Origin: Scilla litardierei
Taxonomy: Eukaryota > Streptophyta > Magnoliopsida > Asparagales > Asparagaceae
Direction of reading: 5' to 3'
NCBI GenBank assembly: GCA_030789695.1
Contig: JAULAV010002257.1
Location: forward strand, 47,230-111,229
DNA length: 64,000 nt
In this document: positions 9,521 to 21,300 of the stretch, piece by piece
Layout of the letters: each line of letters begins with the position of its first letter
Numbering within the stretch: the stretch's first letter is position 1
Notes under the pieces: generated by a model
Seen by the model: the letters and a program-made list of their open reading frames with translations, nothing else
The model's database searches: none
What the model was told of the DNA's origin: nothing
Program-made: the position numbers and the translations under genes

Positions 9521-11899
9521 GTACTCAAGAAAAAGAAACGGAGCAACAAATCCAAATTTGGCTCCAAGAATAATTGGATACTCGATAGCGGGTGTTCAAA
9601 ACACATGACGGGTGACGCTCAATTGCTCTCCAGAGTTGTGCCCATTGCAAATGGAAACCGGGTAGTCTTTGGAGGCAACGAGAGCGGAACCATCATAGGT
9701 GTTGGAAAAGTGGGTAATCCTTCTAAACCACTAATAAGTGATGTTTACCTTGTTAAAGGATTAAACCACAATCTTATTTCAATAAGCCAACTTTGTGACA
9801 AAGGTTACAAAGTTAGCTTTGCGAAAGGAATGTGCCATATTTTAAGAAAAGATAATAATGAATTATTGTTTTCCGGCACACGCCATAAGGATATATATAT
9901 CCTAGATCTTCCGAGATCACATGAACAATGTCTCATTGCCAACACAAGTGAACAACACTTATGGCATCGACGTTTTGGTCATGTGAACTTTGGAACACTA
10001 TTTAAACTTTCTAAGTTAAATTCTATTAGAGGCTTCCCTAAGCTTGTCTTTCAAAAGAAAAGCTTTTGTGACTCGTGTCAACGAGGCAAGCTTCCAAAAT
10101 CGTCTTTTAAACCTAAGAAAAGCATTTCTTCTAAGCGGCCACTAGAGCTATTACATCTAGATTTATTTGGGCCAACTAGAGTTGCTTCATTAGGAAATGC
10201 ACGATATGGACTTGTCATCGTTGATGACTTTTCTAGGTTTACTTGGGTATTTTCATTGAGTAATAAAAATGATGCTTTGGACAACTTCACAATATTTGTT
10301 AAGAAAGTACAAAATCTCATTGGAACCACCATTGTCACTATTCGTAGTGATCATGGAGTGGAATATGAGAATGAGTCTTTTGAGAACTTTTGTGATGAAG
10401 TTGGTATTACACACACCTTTTCATTCCCTCGCGCATCTTCTCAAAATGGTGTTGTTGAGAGGAAGAATAGGACGCTAGTGGAGTGTGCTCGCACTATGCT
10501 TGATGATAGCCAACTTGGCCATCAATTTTGGGCGGAAGCGGTACATACCGCTTGCTATATGTTTAATAGAATACTTTTGAGGCCCGGCACTAAACAAACT
10601 TGTTATGAATTGTTGTTTGGTAGATTGCCTCAAGTTAAACATTTTCGAGTTTTCGGTGCAAAATGTTTTATTAAAAACACGTGTGGTAGTTTGGACAAAT
10701 TCGATCCAAGATCCGATGAGGGGATATTTGTTGGATATTCCTCACGTAGCAAAGCTTACCGGATATACAACAAACGAACCTCAACGATCGAGGAATCACT
10801 TCATGTTTCATTTAATGAAGGTTTTGTTCCTACTAGAATTACTAATGATGATGACTCTATGGATGTCTTTTGTGATTCAATTGGTAATTCTAATTCTATT
10901 GATTCTATTGATACTAACCTGACTAATGAATCTTTTGAGAATGTTCCTAGTGATCAGGGAATTACCAAACGGCTTCATACCGTTCGTGACCATCCTCATG
11001 AGCAAGTCATTGGCAATATCCTTGATAGTGTCAAGACGAGATCTCAAGTCAACTACTTCGCTCATTGTGCCTTTGCCTCCTCGATAGAGCCAAAGAATAT
11101 TAACGAAGCGTGCGAAGATGGTGCTTGGATCTTAGCCATGGAGGAGGAACTCATTCAATTCGAAAGGAATGAGGTTTGGGAGCTTGTTCCATTGCCTTCG
11201 AAGAACCACACCGTCATAGGGACGAAGTGGATTTTCAAGAACAAGATCGACGAGACCCAAATCGTCGTCCGGAACAAAGCTCGGTTAGTAGCTCAAGGCT
11301 ACCGGCAAGAGGAAGGTATAGATTTCGAAGAATCCTTTGCTCCGGTAGCTAGATTAGAATCAATTAGATTATTATTATCTTTTGCATGCCATAAAGATTT
11401 TAAACTTTTTCAAATGGATGTTAAAAGTGCGTTTTTAAACGGAGATGTTGTTGAGAAAGTTTATGTTTCTCAACCTCCGGGTTTTATAAATGAAAAATTT
11501 CCAAATCAAGTTTTCAAACTTAAGAAAGCACTTTACGGTTTGAGACAAGATCCTCGAGCTTGGTATGACCGTCTAAAGAATTTTCTTTTGGATTTAGGAT
11601 TTAAAATGGGAGAAGTTGATTCTACATTATTTGTTAAGTATTCGAATAATGATATAATTTTAGTTCAAATTTATGTTGATGATATCATTTTCGGTGCTAC
11701 TAACTTCACTCTTTGCGAAGAGTTTTCTAATGTTATGAAGGATCAATTTGAGATGAGCCACATGGGTGAGCTCAAATATTTCTTAGGTCTCCAAATTCGC
11801 CAAATGAACGATGCAATCTTCATCCACCAAACAAAGTACACGGTGGAGTTGCAAAGCGATTTGGAACGGAGAATGCCTCCGGGAAGAAGACTCCAATGA
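9521..11899 (+). pseudogene. pol: SIRE-A pol: protease, integrase and most of reverse transcriptase
   Basis: The frame opens at 9521 after a TAG. The protease active site [13 protein letters not shown] (from about 9575) precedes the first Met (9605). Then the gag-pre-integrase zinc motif ([11 protein letters not shown] .. CDSCQRGK), integrase core ([31 protein letters not shown] with the catalytic Asp, Asp, Glu in place) and the GKGY-less copia C-domain. RT begins near [13 protein letters not shown] (11100), with [12 protein letters not shown] and the catalytic IYVDDIIFG (about 11670). A single-base indel near 11851 shifts the frame in the RT/RNase H connection, causing the stop at 11899. All catalytic motifs up to there look intact. 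Confidence 0.9.
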
Positions 11900-12621
11900 G
11901 CACGACTACACATCTTGATAAAGATGCGGGCGGAAAAGATGTAGACATTCGTCTATATCGAGGTATGATAGGTAGTTTACTATATCTTACCGCAAGTAGG
12001 CCCGATATTATGTTTAACGTATGTGTATGTGCTCGTTATCAGTCTCAACCTAAGGAATCACACTTAGTAGCGGTAAAACGTATTTTCCGTTATTTAAGTT
12101 ACACACTTGATTTTGGATTACTTTATCCAAAATCTATCACGTATGAGTTAATCTCATATAGTGACGCAGATTATGCGGGATGCAAATCCGACAAGAAAAG
12201 TACTAGTAGCACTTGCCATTTTATTGGAAATTCTCTTGTCTCTTGGTTTTCCAAGAAGCAGAATTCCGTATCACTTTCAACCACCGAGGCAGAATATATT
12301 GCCACCGGTGCCGCGTGTGCTCAGGTTCTTTGGATGAGACACACTCTTAAAGACTTTAGTATAAACTGTGATACATGCCCTATCATGGTGGACAACCAAA
12401 GTGCAATATGTCTCTCTAAGAATCCGGTACACCATTCCCGTTCTAAACACATAGATGTCCGACACCATTTCTTAGATGATCATGTTGCTAAAAAGGACAT
12501 CATTTTAGTTTACGTTGAAACCCAGAAGCAAATCACCGATATTTTCACGAAACCCCTAAAGGAAGACTCATTTGTGCGGTTACGTCGAGAATTGGGGATT
12601 ATGGGTGAATCCGAGATTTAG
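11896..12621 (+). pseudogene. SIRE-A pol, end: RT connection and RNase H
   Basis: The frame continuing after the indel near 11851. It shows the copia RT tail (YRGMIGSLLYLTASRPDIMF) and RNase H with its acidic residues: SDADYAG, STTEAEY, VDNQSAI, and the RSKHIDVRHHFL block. It ends GESEI-stop at 12621, the normal end of SIRE pol. No other lesion is seen, so one indel separates this pol from an open frame. Confidence 0.9.
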
Positions 12622-13416
12622 GATTTATTTTATTCAATAATCTTGCAAGCTATCAATTTCGTTTATATTTGTTCATGCTTGATGTATTGGAATTTTCTGG
12701 ATTTTTCGTTGAATTCTCGGAATTTTTGCTCGGATTATTCATGAACGTCAAATTTAAGATTTTCGATGTTTAATGGGGTAGTATAATGATTAATGAGAGT
12801 TTTACGATGTTTCGTCCAAGTGCGATTAGGAGAGAACTCAAAATTTCAAATTCTAAAATTTTTGAACTCTATTAGTCGGTTCATGTTCATTGACCGACCG
12901 ACTAGATCATCATCTAGTCGGTCAGTTAATGAACTCAGAGCGACTAACTCAAGCCCTAAATTTTGGCTTCAGTTACTATTTGCACTTAGTCGGTTCAAGC
13001 TCATTAGCCGACCGACTAGATCGTCATCTAGTCGGTCAGTGCTTGAACTGTGACCAACTAAATGCAACGGGGACAGTTGTGTCTTTTCGACTTCCAATCG
13101 ACTTAATCGACCCCGCACCGACTTGTTTTCATTCTAGTCGATGCGTTTTCTCTCTCCCAGCTCAAATTCCCCCGAACCCCTTCATATTCCGCCGTCGACT
13201 CCGTCGATTCCGATCGATCTCCAGCCATTTTTCCGATCATCTCTCTCCTCCCTAGGTATCTCCTCCCTCTCCTAGCTGTTTAGGGTTCTTTCTCAGCTTC
13301 TAGGGTTAGGGTTCCTTAGATTTCAATCGATTTCAGTTGTTCGGGTTTCGGCCTAGGGTTGTTTAGGGTTTCAGATTTTCCGATTACTAGTTAATTGCTC
13401 GTGCCTCGTCGCGCTT
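12622..13416 (+). other. SIRE-A spacer between pol and the extra ORF, with two internal palindromic modules
   Basis: About 800 bp without a credible gene. At 12872-13060 there are two copies of the same module as in the LTR U3 (TTAGTCGGTTC .. GACCGACTAGA .. TCTAGTCGGTC). They are followed by a CT-rich stretch (13140-13270) with TTTTCTCTCTCCC and GTAG-poor sequence resembling a plant 5' UTR. No clear TATA box. It could promote the downstream ORF. Confidence 0.55.
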
Positions 13417-14217
13417 ATGGCAAGAACACGTATCCCGATCGAATCTACTTGTCCATCGCATATGACCGTCGATTTGCCTCCTTCGGACACCCCGCAACCT
13501 AAACGCCGATCTAAATCAACCCACCCTTCGTCGTCTTCGCCTCCTCTTAAGAAGAAGAGGACGGCGACCGCTAAGCCCCAATCACAACCCAAGCCTAGGA
13601 AGCAACCCGTTTCACCAGCTTCATTCCGTGCTCCCACTCCTCCTGATGATTCTGACACGGAATACATCCCGGAGACCGAGCATACCGCTCGGGATCCTAC
13701 TCCTCCACCCCGTTCTTCCACTCGTCAGCCTAAGGGAAAGGATCCGATGCTAGTTGGTGGTGTCGATATTTCATTATGTCGTGATGACCTGATGTGTCTC
13801 GCGGCATATAACCGTATCGAACACTGCCCACTGTTATTGGAGCATTTCGTACAGTTCTCCGACTTCCCAGGCATTGCTGATCTTCTGTCGTCTAGCGTTC
13901 TTATCGATTATCTTCGGTATGACCCTAAGGTGAATCCACATCCATACCCTCGCCTTGTCAAGCTATTCTATGCCAATAGGGTTCGCAGTCAGTACGATGA
14001 GACCCATTCGATTGAGACTACTGTTTTGGGGACACCGATAGTCCTCACGGCAGAAATCTTAGGAGATTTGATAGGTGTCTTCTCGTCTGGCCTTCTTCCT
14101 TCTGATATTTCAGTCGACGAAATTTCTGAGCTCTATCAGGTGATGCTCGTCGAGATCTTTCATGAGATTCCTCCTGCAGAGCCTGCTGCTGCTGCAGATC
14201 CTCCCGCTGCCTCCTGA
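13417..14217 (+). CDS. SIRE-A extra 3' ORF (putative plant transposon protein-like)
   Basis: 266 residues, intact. The N-terminal 110 residues are basic and rich in Pro/Ser/Lys (PKRRSKSTHPSSSSPP, LKKKRT), probably disordered with nuclear-signal-like clusters. The rest is folded-looking: LMCLAAYNRIEHCPLLLEHF, the block NPHPYPRLVKLFYANRVR and GTPIVLTAEILGDLIGVFSSG. That block resembles a domain common in plant transposon-derived proteins found 3' of pol in SIRE/Athila-type elements. It occupies the env-like position, but no signal peptide or clear transmembrane segment is seen, so a glycoprotein role is not supported. Function unknown. Expression may use the internal palindromic region upstream. 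Confidence 0.65.
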   Translation: MARTRIPIESTCPSHMTVDLPPSDTPQPKRRSKSTHPSSSSPPLKKKRTATAKPQSQPKPRKQPVSPASFRAPTPPDDSDTEYIPETEHTARDPTPPPRSSTRQPKGKDPMLVGGVDISLCRDDLMCLAAYNRIEHCPLLLEHFVQFSDFPGIADLLSSSVLIDYLRYDPKVNPHPYPRLVKLFYANRVRSQYDETHSIETTVLGTPIVLTAEILGDLIGVFSSGLLPSDISVDEISELYQVMLVEIFHEIPPAEPAAAADPPAAS

Positions 14218-15143
14218 GCTTCTTTGGAGGACTCTCCCGATGCACTTTGGATGATAGATCTAGTATGAGAGAGTTGGGTAGGATAGTGTGGGTGGTTATG
14301 ATATTTTGATGTATTGTGATGTATTTTTGGTGTTATGATGCTACATTTGTGATGTATGATCTTTTTGATGTCGGTGTGATACATGTTGTATTTTGTGCTT
14401 CGATCTGAGGATCGTTTTTGTATGTTGGCGATGTATATTTTTGCTGTATCATGTTTGATATATATATATACATCGATGTTGACATTTCATTCTGTTGTGC
14501 ACATTATATTTTTTTATGTCTCTGATGTTCGATTTCGTCGCTCGACGATAATAACTTGGTTAAATAGAAATTATTTCTATGAAAATATAGAATTGTTTTC
14601 CATGCACTAAATTAACCAAGAATGTTGATATTGGAGAGTATATTCCATAACTCAATTCGTAAAATTAATTTGAGTTTTGATGATTTTATTTATCGATTTT
14701 CGACTTCGGTCTCATTGACACGCTTTGATTTAATTCGTATTTTCCTTTGGTGTCATTTGGACCGTGGTCGTATTCTACGACTCCTGTGCTTTTATTTGAA
14801 GCCATTGTTGTTGTCTTTGATCTCCTCCCGCTCTTTTTGCTTATGCCAAAGGGGGAGAGATATAATAATGACGATGAGCTAAATGATAATTTAAAGCATT
14901 TTTCCAAGAATCTAATTTGATATGTTAGATTCAGGGGGAGTTAAGATATATAAATGGATTTTCAAATCCGATATTTCAATAATCGATTCACATTTTATAC
15001 TTTACTCGTCTGCTTGATGCGTATGAATAATATATATTTTGGAACTAATGTGTCATCAATGCCGGGGAGTAAGTAAATTACATTTGAATCATTATTTTTT
15101 ATTATTATTTATGTTGGTTTGTTATCACCAAAAAGGGGGAGAA
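14218..15143 (+). other. SIRE-A 3' non-coding region with repeated polypurine tracts
   Basis: AT-rich, no gene. Purine runs at 14846-14859 (CCAAAGGGGGAGAG) and 14931-14943 (CAGGGGGAGTTAA) resemble the true polypurine tract AAAAAGGGGGAGAA at 15130-15143, which abuts the 3' LTR. A (TA)n tract lies near 14458-14470. Confidence 0.6.
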
Positions 15144-16865
15144 TGTTGAGTATTGACTCCCCGGATTTGGTTTTGGATGATGAACAAACATAAATATATC
15201 GTGAACTAACTCTTTGTGAGCGCAGTTATGGAGATTGTCGCCAAATTTATTTGAACATCATAAGCGACGTCTCGAGACTTCTCAAAGCACGTGATCGTGT
15301 GCCTAAAGCTTCGTTGAAGCTCAAGGACCATTATTGAAGTCATGAAAATTCGATTGAAGCTTTTGAAGACGGTTCGTCAAGTTTATTTAATGTCTTCTAG
15401 CTTCTTTTCATAGAATGTTAAGCCTTGAGTAGGCCTTACGTTTTAATCTTCATAACGCTCATATCTTAGATATAGGATCTTAGTAGAAGTCCATACGAAC
15501 TTTCCCGAAGCTTCGCGTTTCGATTCGCGACTTCTTGTGCATGTTAGTTGGTTCAAGAAGAAGAACCAACCGACTAGTTGGTGATCTAGTCGGTCGGTAA
15601 AGCTTCTTAAACCGACTAGTTTGCCTCCTTCAATTCATAGCTCTTTACTGTTTACAGTTAGTCGGTCAACGTTGACTCACCGACCGACTAGTTGGTGAAC
15701 TAGTTGGTCAGTGATCCTTCTTAGACCGACTAGTTGAGCCTCTATGTACATGCCTAGTTATTGTTTATCGTTAGTCGGTCAAAGAACGTTTGTCGACTGA
15801 CTAGTTGATGAACTAGTCGGTCAACATTTGTTCTTAGACCGACTAATTCAATTTGTTCTCAGACTATTTGTTTTATCTCTTAGTCGGTCTAAGTTCACTC
15901 ACCGACCGACTAGTTGTGAAACTAGTCGGTTGGCAAGTCTTCTTGGACCGACTAGTTCTATAAGTCTGAAACTTCATCTATTCACTGTTAACCTCTTAGT
16001 CGGTTCATGTTGAATCATCGACCGACTAGTTGATGAACTAGTCGGTCAGTGATCCTTCTTTGACCGACTAGTTTGCTTCAAAATAGAGCCGTTGGAGCTT
16101 TAATTGAAACGTTTTTCTCTCTCTCTTTCCTTTAGCCTATAAATACTTGGAGTGCTGCATTCATTGCACTCAAGGCTGATATTAAGAGAAGTTTAGAGAT
16201 CAAAAGAGAAGCATTCAATCTCATTCAAAGCTCATTCATTTCCAATCTTGACTCTCTATCACTCTTATTTCAAAAGAGAGATTCATTGATTGTGAGCCTT
16301 CCAAGCCAACTGCTTGATCCAAGGTCACCAACATCCACCTAGGACTCCATTGCTGGTCATCTACTTGGAGCTAGAGTTTGGTGCCTCTTCATCTTCCTCA
16401 AAATCCGTTTTGCCCTAATTCGTAAGTATACTCAAGGCATAGGGTTTTGTCGGTAAGAATTTCGTATTTCATTTACTTTCATATTGTAAGTGTTTTACTC
16501 TCGGTTGTGAGAGTTTTTTTGTGATCCCGGGTTGTGGGAGTCAAAATTTCATTTGTGTGTGATTTGACTTTGTGAAGGTTTTTCACAAGTATTTCATAGT
16601 GCAAATTTGAGTTAGTGGATTCTAACTCAAGTATCCGGAGGAGATCCGGGTGTTTGGGACGTAGGATCACCGGGAACAAGTCGAGGAGACTTGGGTGGAT
16701 CCGAACCCGTTAAATTGCTTGTTTGCGATTGTTTTCTATGTTGTCTATATTTACATTTCCGCATTTCCGCATTATTGGTAGAGTTTGCAAGATAATTAGG
16801 AATTATCCTCTTAATTATTTTAAAGTACTATTCACCCCCTCTCTAGTACTTGTGCAGTAGCTTAG
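15144..16865 (+). repeat. SIRE-A 3' LTR (1722 bp, tip missing)
   Basis: Starts TGTTGAGTATTGACTCC after the polypurine tract and follows the 5' LTR with scattered substitutions. Palindromic modules at 15546-16073, TATA near 16137, leader hairpins at 16497-16630. It ends CAGTAGCTTAG and lacks the last ~13 bases of the 5' LTR, because the junction with Tekay-2 integrase is a deletion. Confidence 0.9.
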
Positions 16866-18301
16866 GTTGAAGCTGGACTACAGACGGAGTTCGTGATTCA
16901 TGAGGATGGTTTGCTGCGGTATGGCAGTAGGCTCTGCGTACCTGCAGGTGATGTTCGGGAGGAGCTGTTAAGAGAGGCTCATAGCTCGCCATATTCTATA
17001 CATCCTGGAGGCACCAAGATGTTTAAGGACCTCCGTCTGAATTACTGGTTGATTGGCATGAAGAGGAGTGTGGCAGGGAGCATTGCCAAGTGTTTGATAT
17101 GCCAATAGGTGAAGGCTGAGCACCATCGTACGGCTGTATTGCTACAACCGCTTCCTATCCCGGAGTGAAAGTGGCAACATATCACGATGGATTTCGTGAC
17201 TGGTTTACCTCGGACCCCGAAACAGAATGAAGCAATCTGGGTGATCGTTGATCGATTAACTAAGTCTGCGCATTTCATCCCGTTCCGAGTGGGCCAGTCA
17301 ACAGACGTCTTGGTGAGGAAATATCTAGAGGTAAGATTTCATTTTACTTCTCTTTTAATTTCCTCTTTGAGTTAGTAGTGATGTAGACCGTGTACATGCA
17401 GGAGATTGTACGCTTACATGGAGTCCCTGTGAGCATCGTTTCTGACAGAGACTCGAGGTTCACATCTTAGTTTTGGAGAAGTTTGCAGGAGAATTTGGGT
17501 ATGAGTCTGAGTTTCAGCACGGCGTACCACCCGCAGACCGATGCCCAGTCCGAGAGGACTATTCAGATTCTCGAGGATATGATGCGAGCTTGTACGCTCG
17601 ATTTGAAGGGATCTTGGGAGGACCACCTTCACATGGTGGAGTTTTCGTATAACAACCGCTACCAGGCGAGCATTAACATGGCGCCATTTGCTGCCTTATA
17701 TAGGAGAAAATGTCGATCGCCACTGAGCTGGGATGACATCGGAGATCGGGAACTGTTGGGTCCAGAGATGATAGTGGAAGCTGTGGATGTCGTGAGAGAC
17801 ATCAGGGAGAAGCTCAGAGTTGCACAGGATCGCTTCAAGCATTGGGCAGATGCCAAGAGGAGACCCTTGGAGTTCCAGCCTGGAGACCACGTTTTCATGA
17901 AGATTTCTCCGAACCGTGGAGTTATTCGTTTCGGGAAGAAGGGAATGTGGAGTCTGAGATATATTGGACCATTCGATGTGCTGGAGCGTGTAGGAGCAGT
18001 GGCCTACCGCCTTGCTCTGCCACCATCTTTGGAGGGAGTTCACGACGTATTCTATGTATCTCAGCTTCGTCGGTACGTCAGTGATCCGTCGCACACGGTT
18101 GATTTCTCGGAGGTTACGGTCTGTCCTGACCTGACCTATAACCAGCAGCCTGTGCAGATTTTGGACCATCGACAGAAGCAATTGAGGAAAAAGGTAGTCG
18201 ACCTGGTGAGAGTGACGTGGCGTCACGGATCACCTGGAGAGTCCACTTGGGAGCGCGAGGAGGAGATGAGAGAGAGTTTTCCCTTTTTGTTTATTGATTA
18301 G
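16866..18301 (+). pseudogene. Tekay-2 integrase with zinc-binding domain and chromodomain-like tail
   Basis: Starts at VEAGLQTEFVIHEDG, the run-in to the gypsy H2C2 zinc domain (REAHSSPYSIHPGGTKMF .. CLICQ). The core follows ([18 protein letters not shown]), then an intron-like break at 17331-17401, then [17 protein letters not shown] and the ERTIQILEDMMRACTLDL block. The C-terminal part reaches the tail VDLVRVTWRHGSPGESTWE and stops at 18299-18301. In-frame stops at 17106-17108, 17166-17168 and 17468-17470 kill it. From 17483 on, 272 codons are open. Compared with Tekay-1 the same blocks are present with many substitutions, so the two are older relatives, not a recent duplicate. Confidence 0.9.
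17331..17401 (+). other. Intron-like GT-AG insertion in Tekay-2 integrase (71 bp)
   Basis: Begins GTAAGATTTC and ends TGTACATGCAG, good plant donor and acceptor sequences, T-rich inside. It splits KYLE from EIVRLHG with codon phase preserved, at the same codon boundary as the 68-bp insertion in Tekay-1. Confidence 0.75.
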
Positions 18302-18346
18302 TGTTGTCAATTCCAAGGACAGAATCTTTATTTTAGTGGGGTAGAA

Positions 18347-21300
18347 TGTAACGGTCGCTTTCCGACCATATGGATTTTCTACGTGCACGTGCTTTTCGTG
18401 CACGTAATTTTATTTGGCTCTTTCTGGATTCCGGTATATATGATGTGTCATTGTGACCGTATGAGAGTATAGAATTTTATAGTAATTGTTGGGAACATCA
18501 TTTCACGACTCGTTTTCTCGCAAAACAGCTTTGAATGGAAGGGACGTTTTGGTTTTTTGGCCTTAATACCAAGTTCCCGATTTTACATTAATTTTTGGTA
18601 GGCGTAGTGCGCGATCAGACCCCGTAGCCCTGTACTTCTCGTCTCCACGATCGTCCCGGTATTTTCGGTTAATTTTTCTAATGCCCCCAGCAGAAGTTAT
18701 ACCCTAATCAAATCCCAACCGTTTATTAGCCCAAATCAATTTGAATTTCAAATCGATAATCAGATCTTAACGACCCCTCAATTGACTCATACGTATCAAT
18801 GGGCTAATATTTCATCTTTTATTTGCACCCTTCTTTTTCCCAATTTCCACTTCCCCTATCTCTCTCTCTCACCCACAATATTATTAAAACCTATAGGTAC
18901 TTAGCTAACTTCCATTTTTATAATCAAAACAAACCCTACCTACTCACCCTCACGTTTTAACCTAGGGTATCAAAATTTTTCAGCCGCCACAACTGTGTTC
19001 TTCCCCGAGAGTCATCTCTCTCCCCCTCATTCTCAACTTTTCAACCCCGAGCCCTAGCCCCCTCCTCCACGGCGAACCCGAGCCCCGCCCAGCGCCAGCC
19101 CACATGATCACCTTCGATCGGACCGCTCCCGCCGTCGGCAAGGATAACCGAAGGCCATCTCTCGCGAAGCATGCAGCAGCCTGCACTGCATCGTTTTTTG
19201 GCCAACGCACGACGGCCAAGCGTCGTCCGACTTCTGCAAATCCCCCTGCACCGCTTCAGACCCCCGACGGCAGCATCTCCGGCCTGCTCTCTCTGCCGCA
19301 AAGACAACCGTGAGCTATCCTCTCCTCCCACACACAGTATCAACCGAGTTGCTGCTGCCCTTCACGGCCGCTGCCGGCCGGCCTTTGCACAGCCCACCAT
19401 CTGAGAACACCCCGGCACCTCCCATGATCGCCGTAGAGCTCTCCTCCAACCCTTTGCGCTACCAAGTCACCCTGTGCGGCCTTCTCCTTTTCGCAGCTGA
19501 GCACGCAACCCTGAAACAGCTGCTGCGATATTTCCGACAGCCGAGTCGCCACACCAACCTCCCCCAGACTCCTCCGCACCGCCTACAACTGCAGCCCGTG
19601 GTTGTCTTCGCAAGACGACAGCCCTCGTTCACTGTTTTGTTTCCCGTTCGCTGTCCGCTCTCCCCGTCGCCGTTAGACGCCTTCACGACGACCGACGCCC
19701 ACAGATCTGTTTCCCCGCTTGATGTCCAGTCCATAGCCCGCTGCCCTCATGTTCAGTCCGCTGCCAGGACGTGTCTGGCTACGCTACACATAGCCGAGAC
19801 GCCGTATACGATGAGGAGCTTCCACCGTTCAGACTCTACGTCCAATCTGCGTCAAACGCCAGAGAGGTTGGTTTCCCCTAACTCATAGAGAACCCACACC
19901 GTAGTTCAATCAAACCCTAAACTAAAATTGGACCACTTGAACTAAATTTACTTTCAGCATCTGTAAAACGCTGCCCACCGTAGGAAAGATCGACAATCGG
20001 ACAATTTTTCTGTGCACATAGGGTAGATGTCGATCTAGATGAACAAAACATCAAAACGTGACTTTTTGACTGATAGGGTAGTCCCGTCAATTGTAGAAAC
20101 AAACCCTAATAGGATTTGTCGAAAAACGTAACCTGACACCGTCGCCGTGACCCTGTTTCAGACGAACTACCGTGGACGCGACGCTTGGACTGGACGCTCC
20201 GGACGGACGACACACTCGCCACCACAGGCAAGTGTACTCACTTGCACTTTCGGCCGTGTTTAGGCCTTAGACTTCTAGAACTGTTAGAATATGAATAAAG
20301 AGAACCGGACGTGAAATGATAGCGTCTGGGACGTCCATTGACAGCTTAGACTTAACGACGAAGTCTAAGCTCAACAAAATTTTGACACCTTAGGGTTATC
20401 TTGTGTGTGCGTGCGTATGGACCCCCTAGAAAAAAACCATCCAAGTCTTGTCACGTCCTGTCTTGTCATACACAGCTTGCGGGCAATAGGGCACTCACTC
20501 GACAGAGTGAGTGATCCCTTGTACTGATACACAGCTTGCAGGCAATAGAGCACTCACCAAGCTAGAGTGAGTGATCCCTTGTACAGACTTGTCTTGTGCA
20601 CTTGGGTTGGGGTTGGGTTGAGCATGCACACGGGGAGAGGGTCTGATCCCCCTCGAACCGTAAGGCATGAACCCTTCGAGTCACACATGTCTTGTCTTGT
20701 TCTCGTGCACAAGGTAGCGCGTTCCCTCGGTTGAGAAGGTGCTGGCCGCCTTCTAACCGAAAGGCGTGAACCTTAGTGACACACTTCTTGTCTTGTCTTG
20801 TTCTGTGCACAAGGTTGAGCGTTCCCTCGGTTGAGAAGGTGCTGGCCGCCTTCTAACCGAAAGGGGTGAACCTTGGTGACACACGTCTTGTCTTGTCCTG
20901 TCTTGTCTTGTCTTGTCACGTCTTGTCTGTACCCGTTTAGGTTAGTCCCGTAGTCCGTAGCACACGCTATGGCTACTACTTGACGTGTTTTACTTTTCCT
21001 GCTCCGTTTACCTTCTTTTGTTACTATGTTATAACCCCAGCATGCTAATCAACCAGTAAATCATTGTTTAAAGTTTCAGTACACTTACAGTAGAGTCTAA
21101 CCCTCTTTTGTAGACTTTACCTGACGTACAGTTCCTTTCTTTTGGGTGCTGTACGTCAGGTGTTGAGCCGGAGTACGTTGACGAGGCGGACCTGCCAGAG
21201 TACGTAGAGCTGGAGGACGCAGACCCAAAGTACGTGCCCGAGGAGGACCAGAGCTAGAGATCTTCACGTTGCTGATTCAGAGGTTTTATTACAGTTTAGT

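Larger units (their letters stand above)
5459..16865 (+). mobile_element. SIRE-A: near-complete SIRE/Maximus-type Ty1/copia retrotransposon (11.4 kb)
   Basis: Order: 5' LTR, tRNA-Met type primer site, two-part gag, pol in copia order (protease, integrase, RT, RNase H), a long spacer with an extra ORF, polypurine tract, 3' LTR. The LTRs are very similar over about 1.72 kb. The 3' LTR stops about 13-14 bp short: the last bases, present at 7187-7200, are replaced by Tekay-2 integrase sequence. The left flank is Tekay gag and the right flank Tekay integrase, so no target duplication is visible. A deletion at the right junction removed the LTR tip together with Tekay-2 protease and RT. It carries a gag stop, a gag/pol frame change and one RT frameshift, so it is not autonomous as it stands. 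Confidence 0.92.

Noticed and set aside
13417..14217. Calling the SIRE-A extra ORF an envelope gene
   Set aside because: No signal peptide, transmembrane segment or glycoprotein features are visible; only the position is env-like.
18980..19888. Reading frames up to 192 codons
   Set aside because: They are the equivalent C-rich block in the Tekay-2 LTR; frames are not conserved between the two LTRs.
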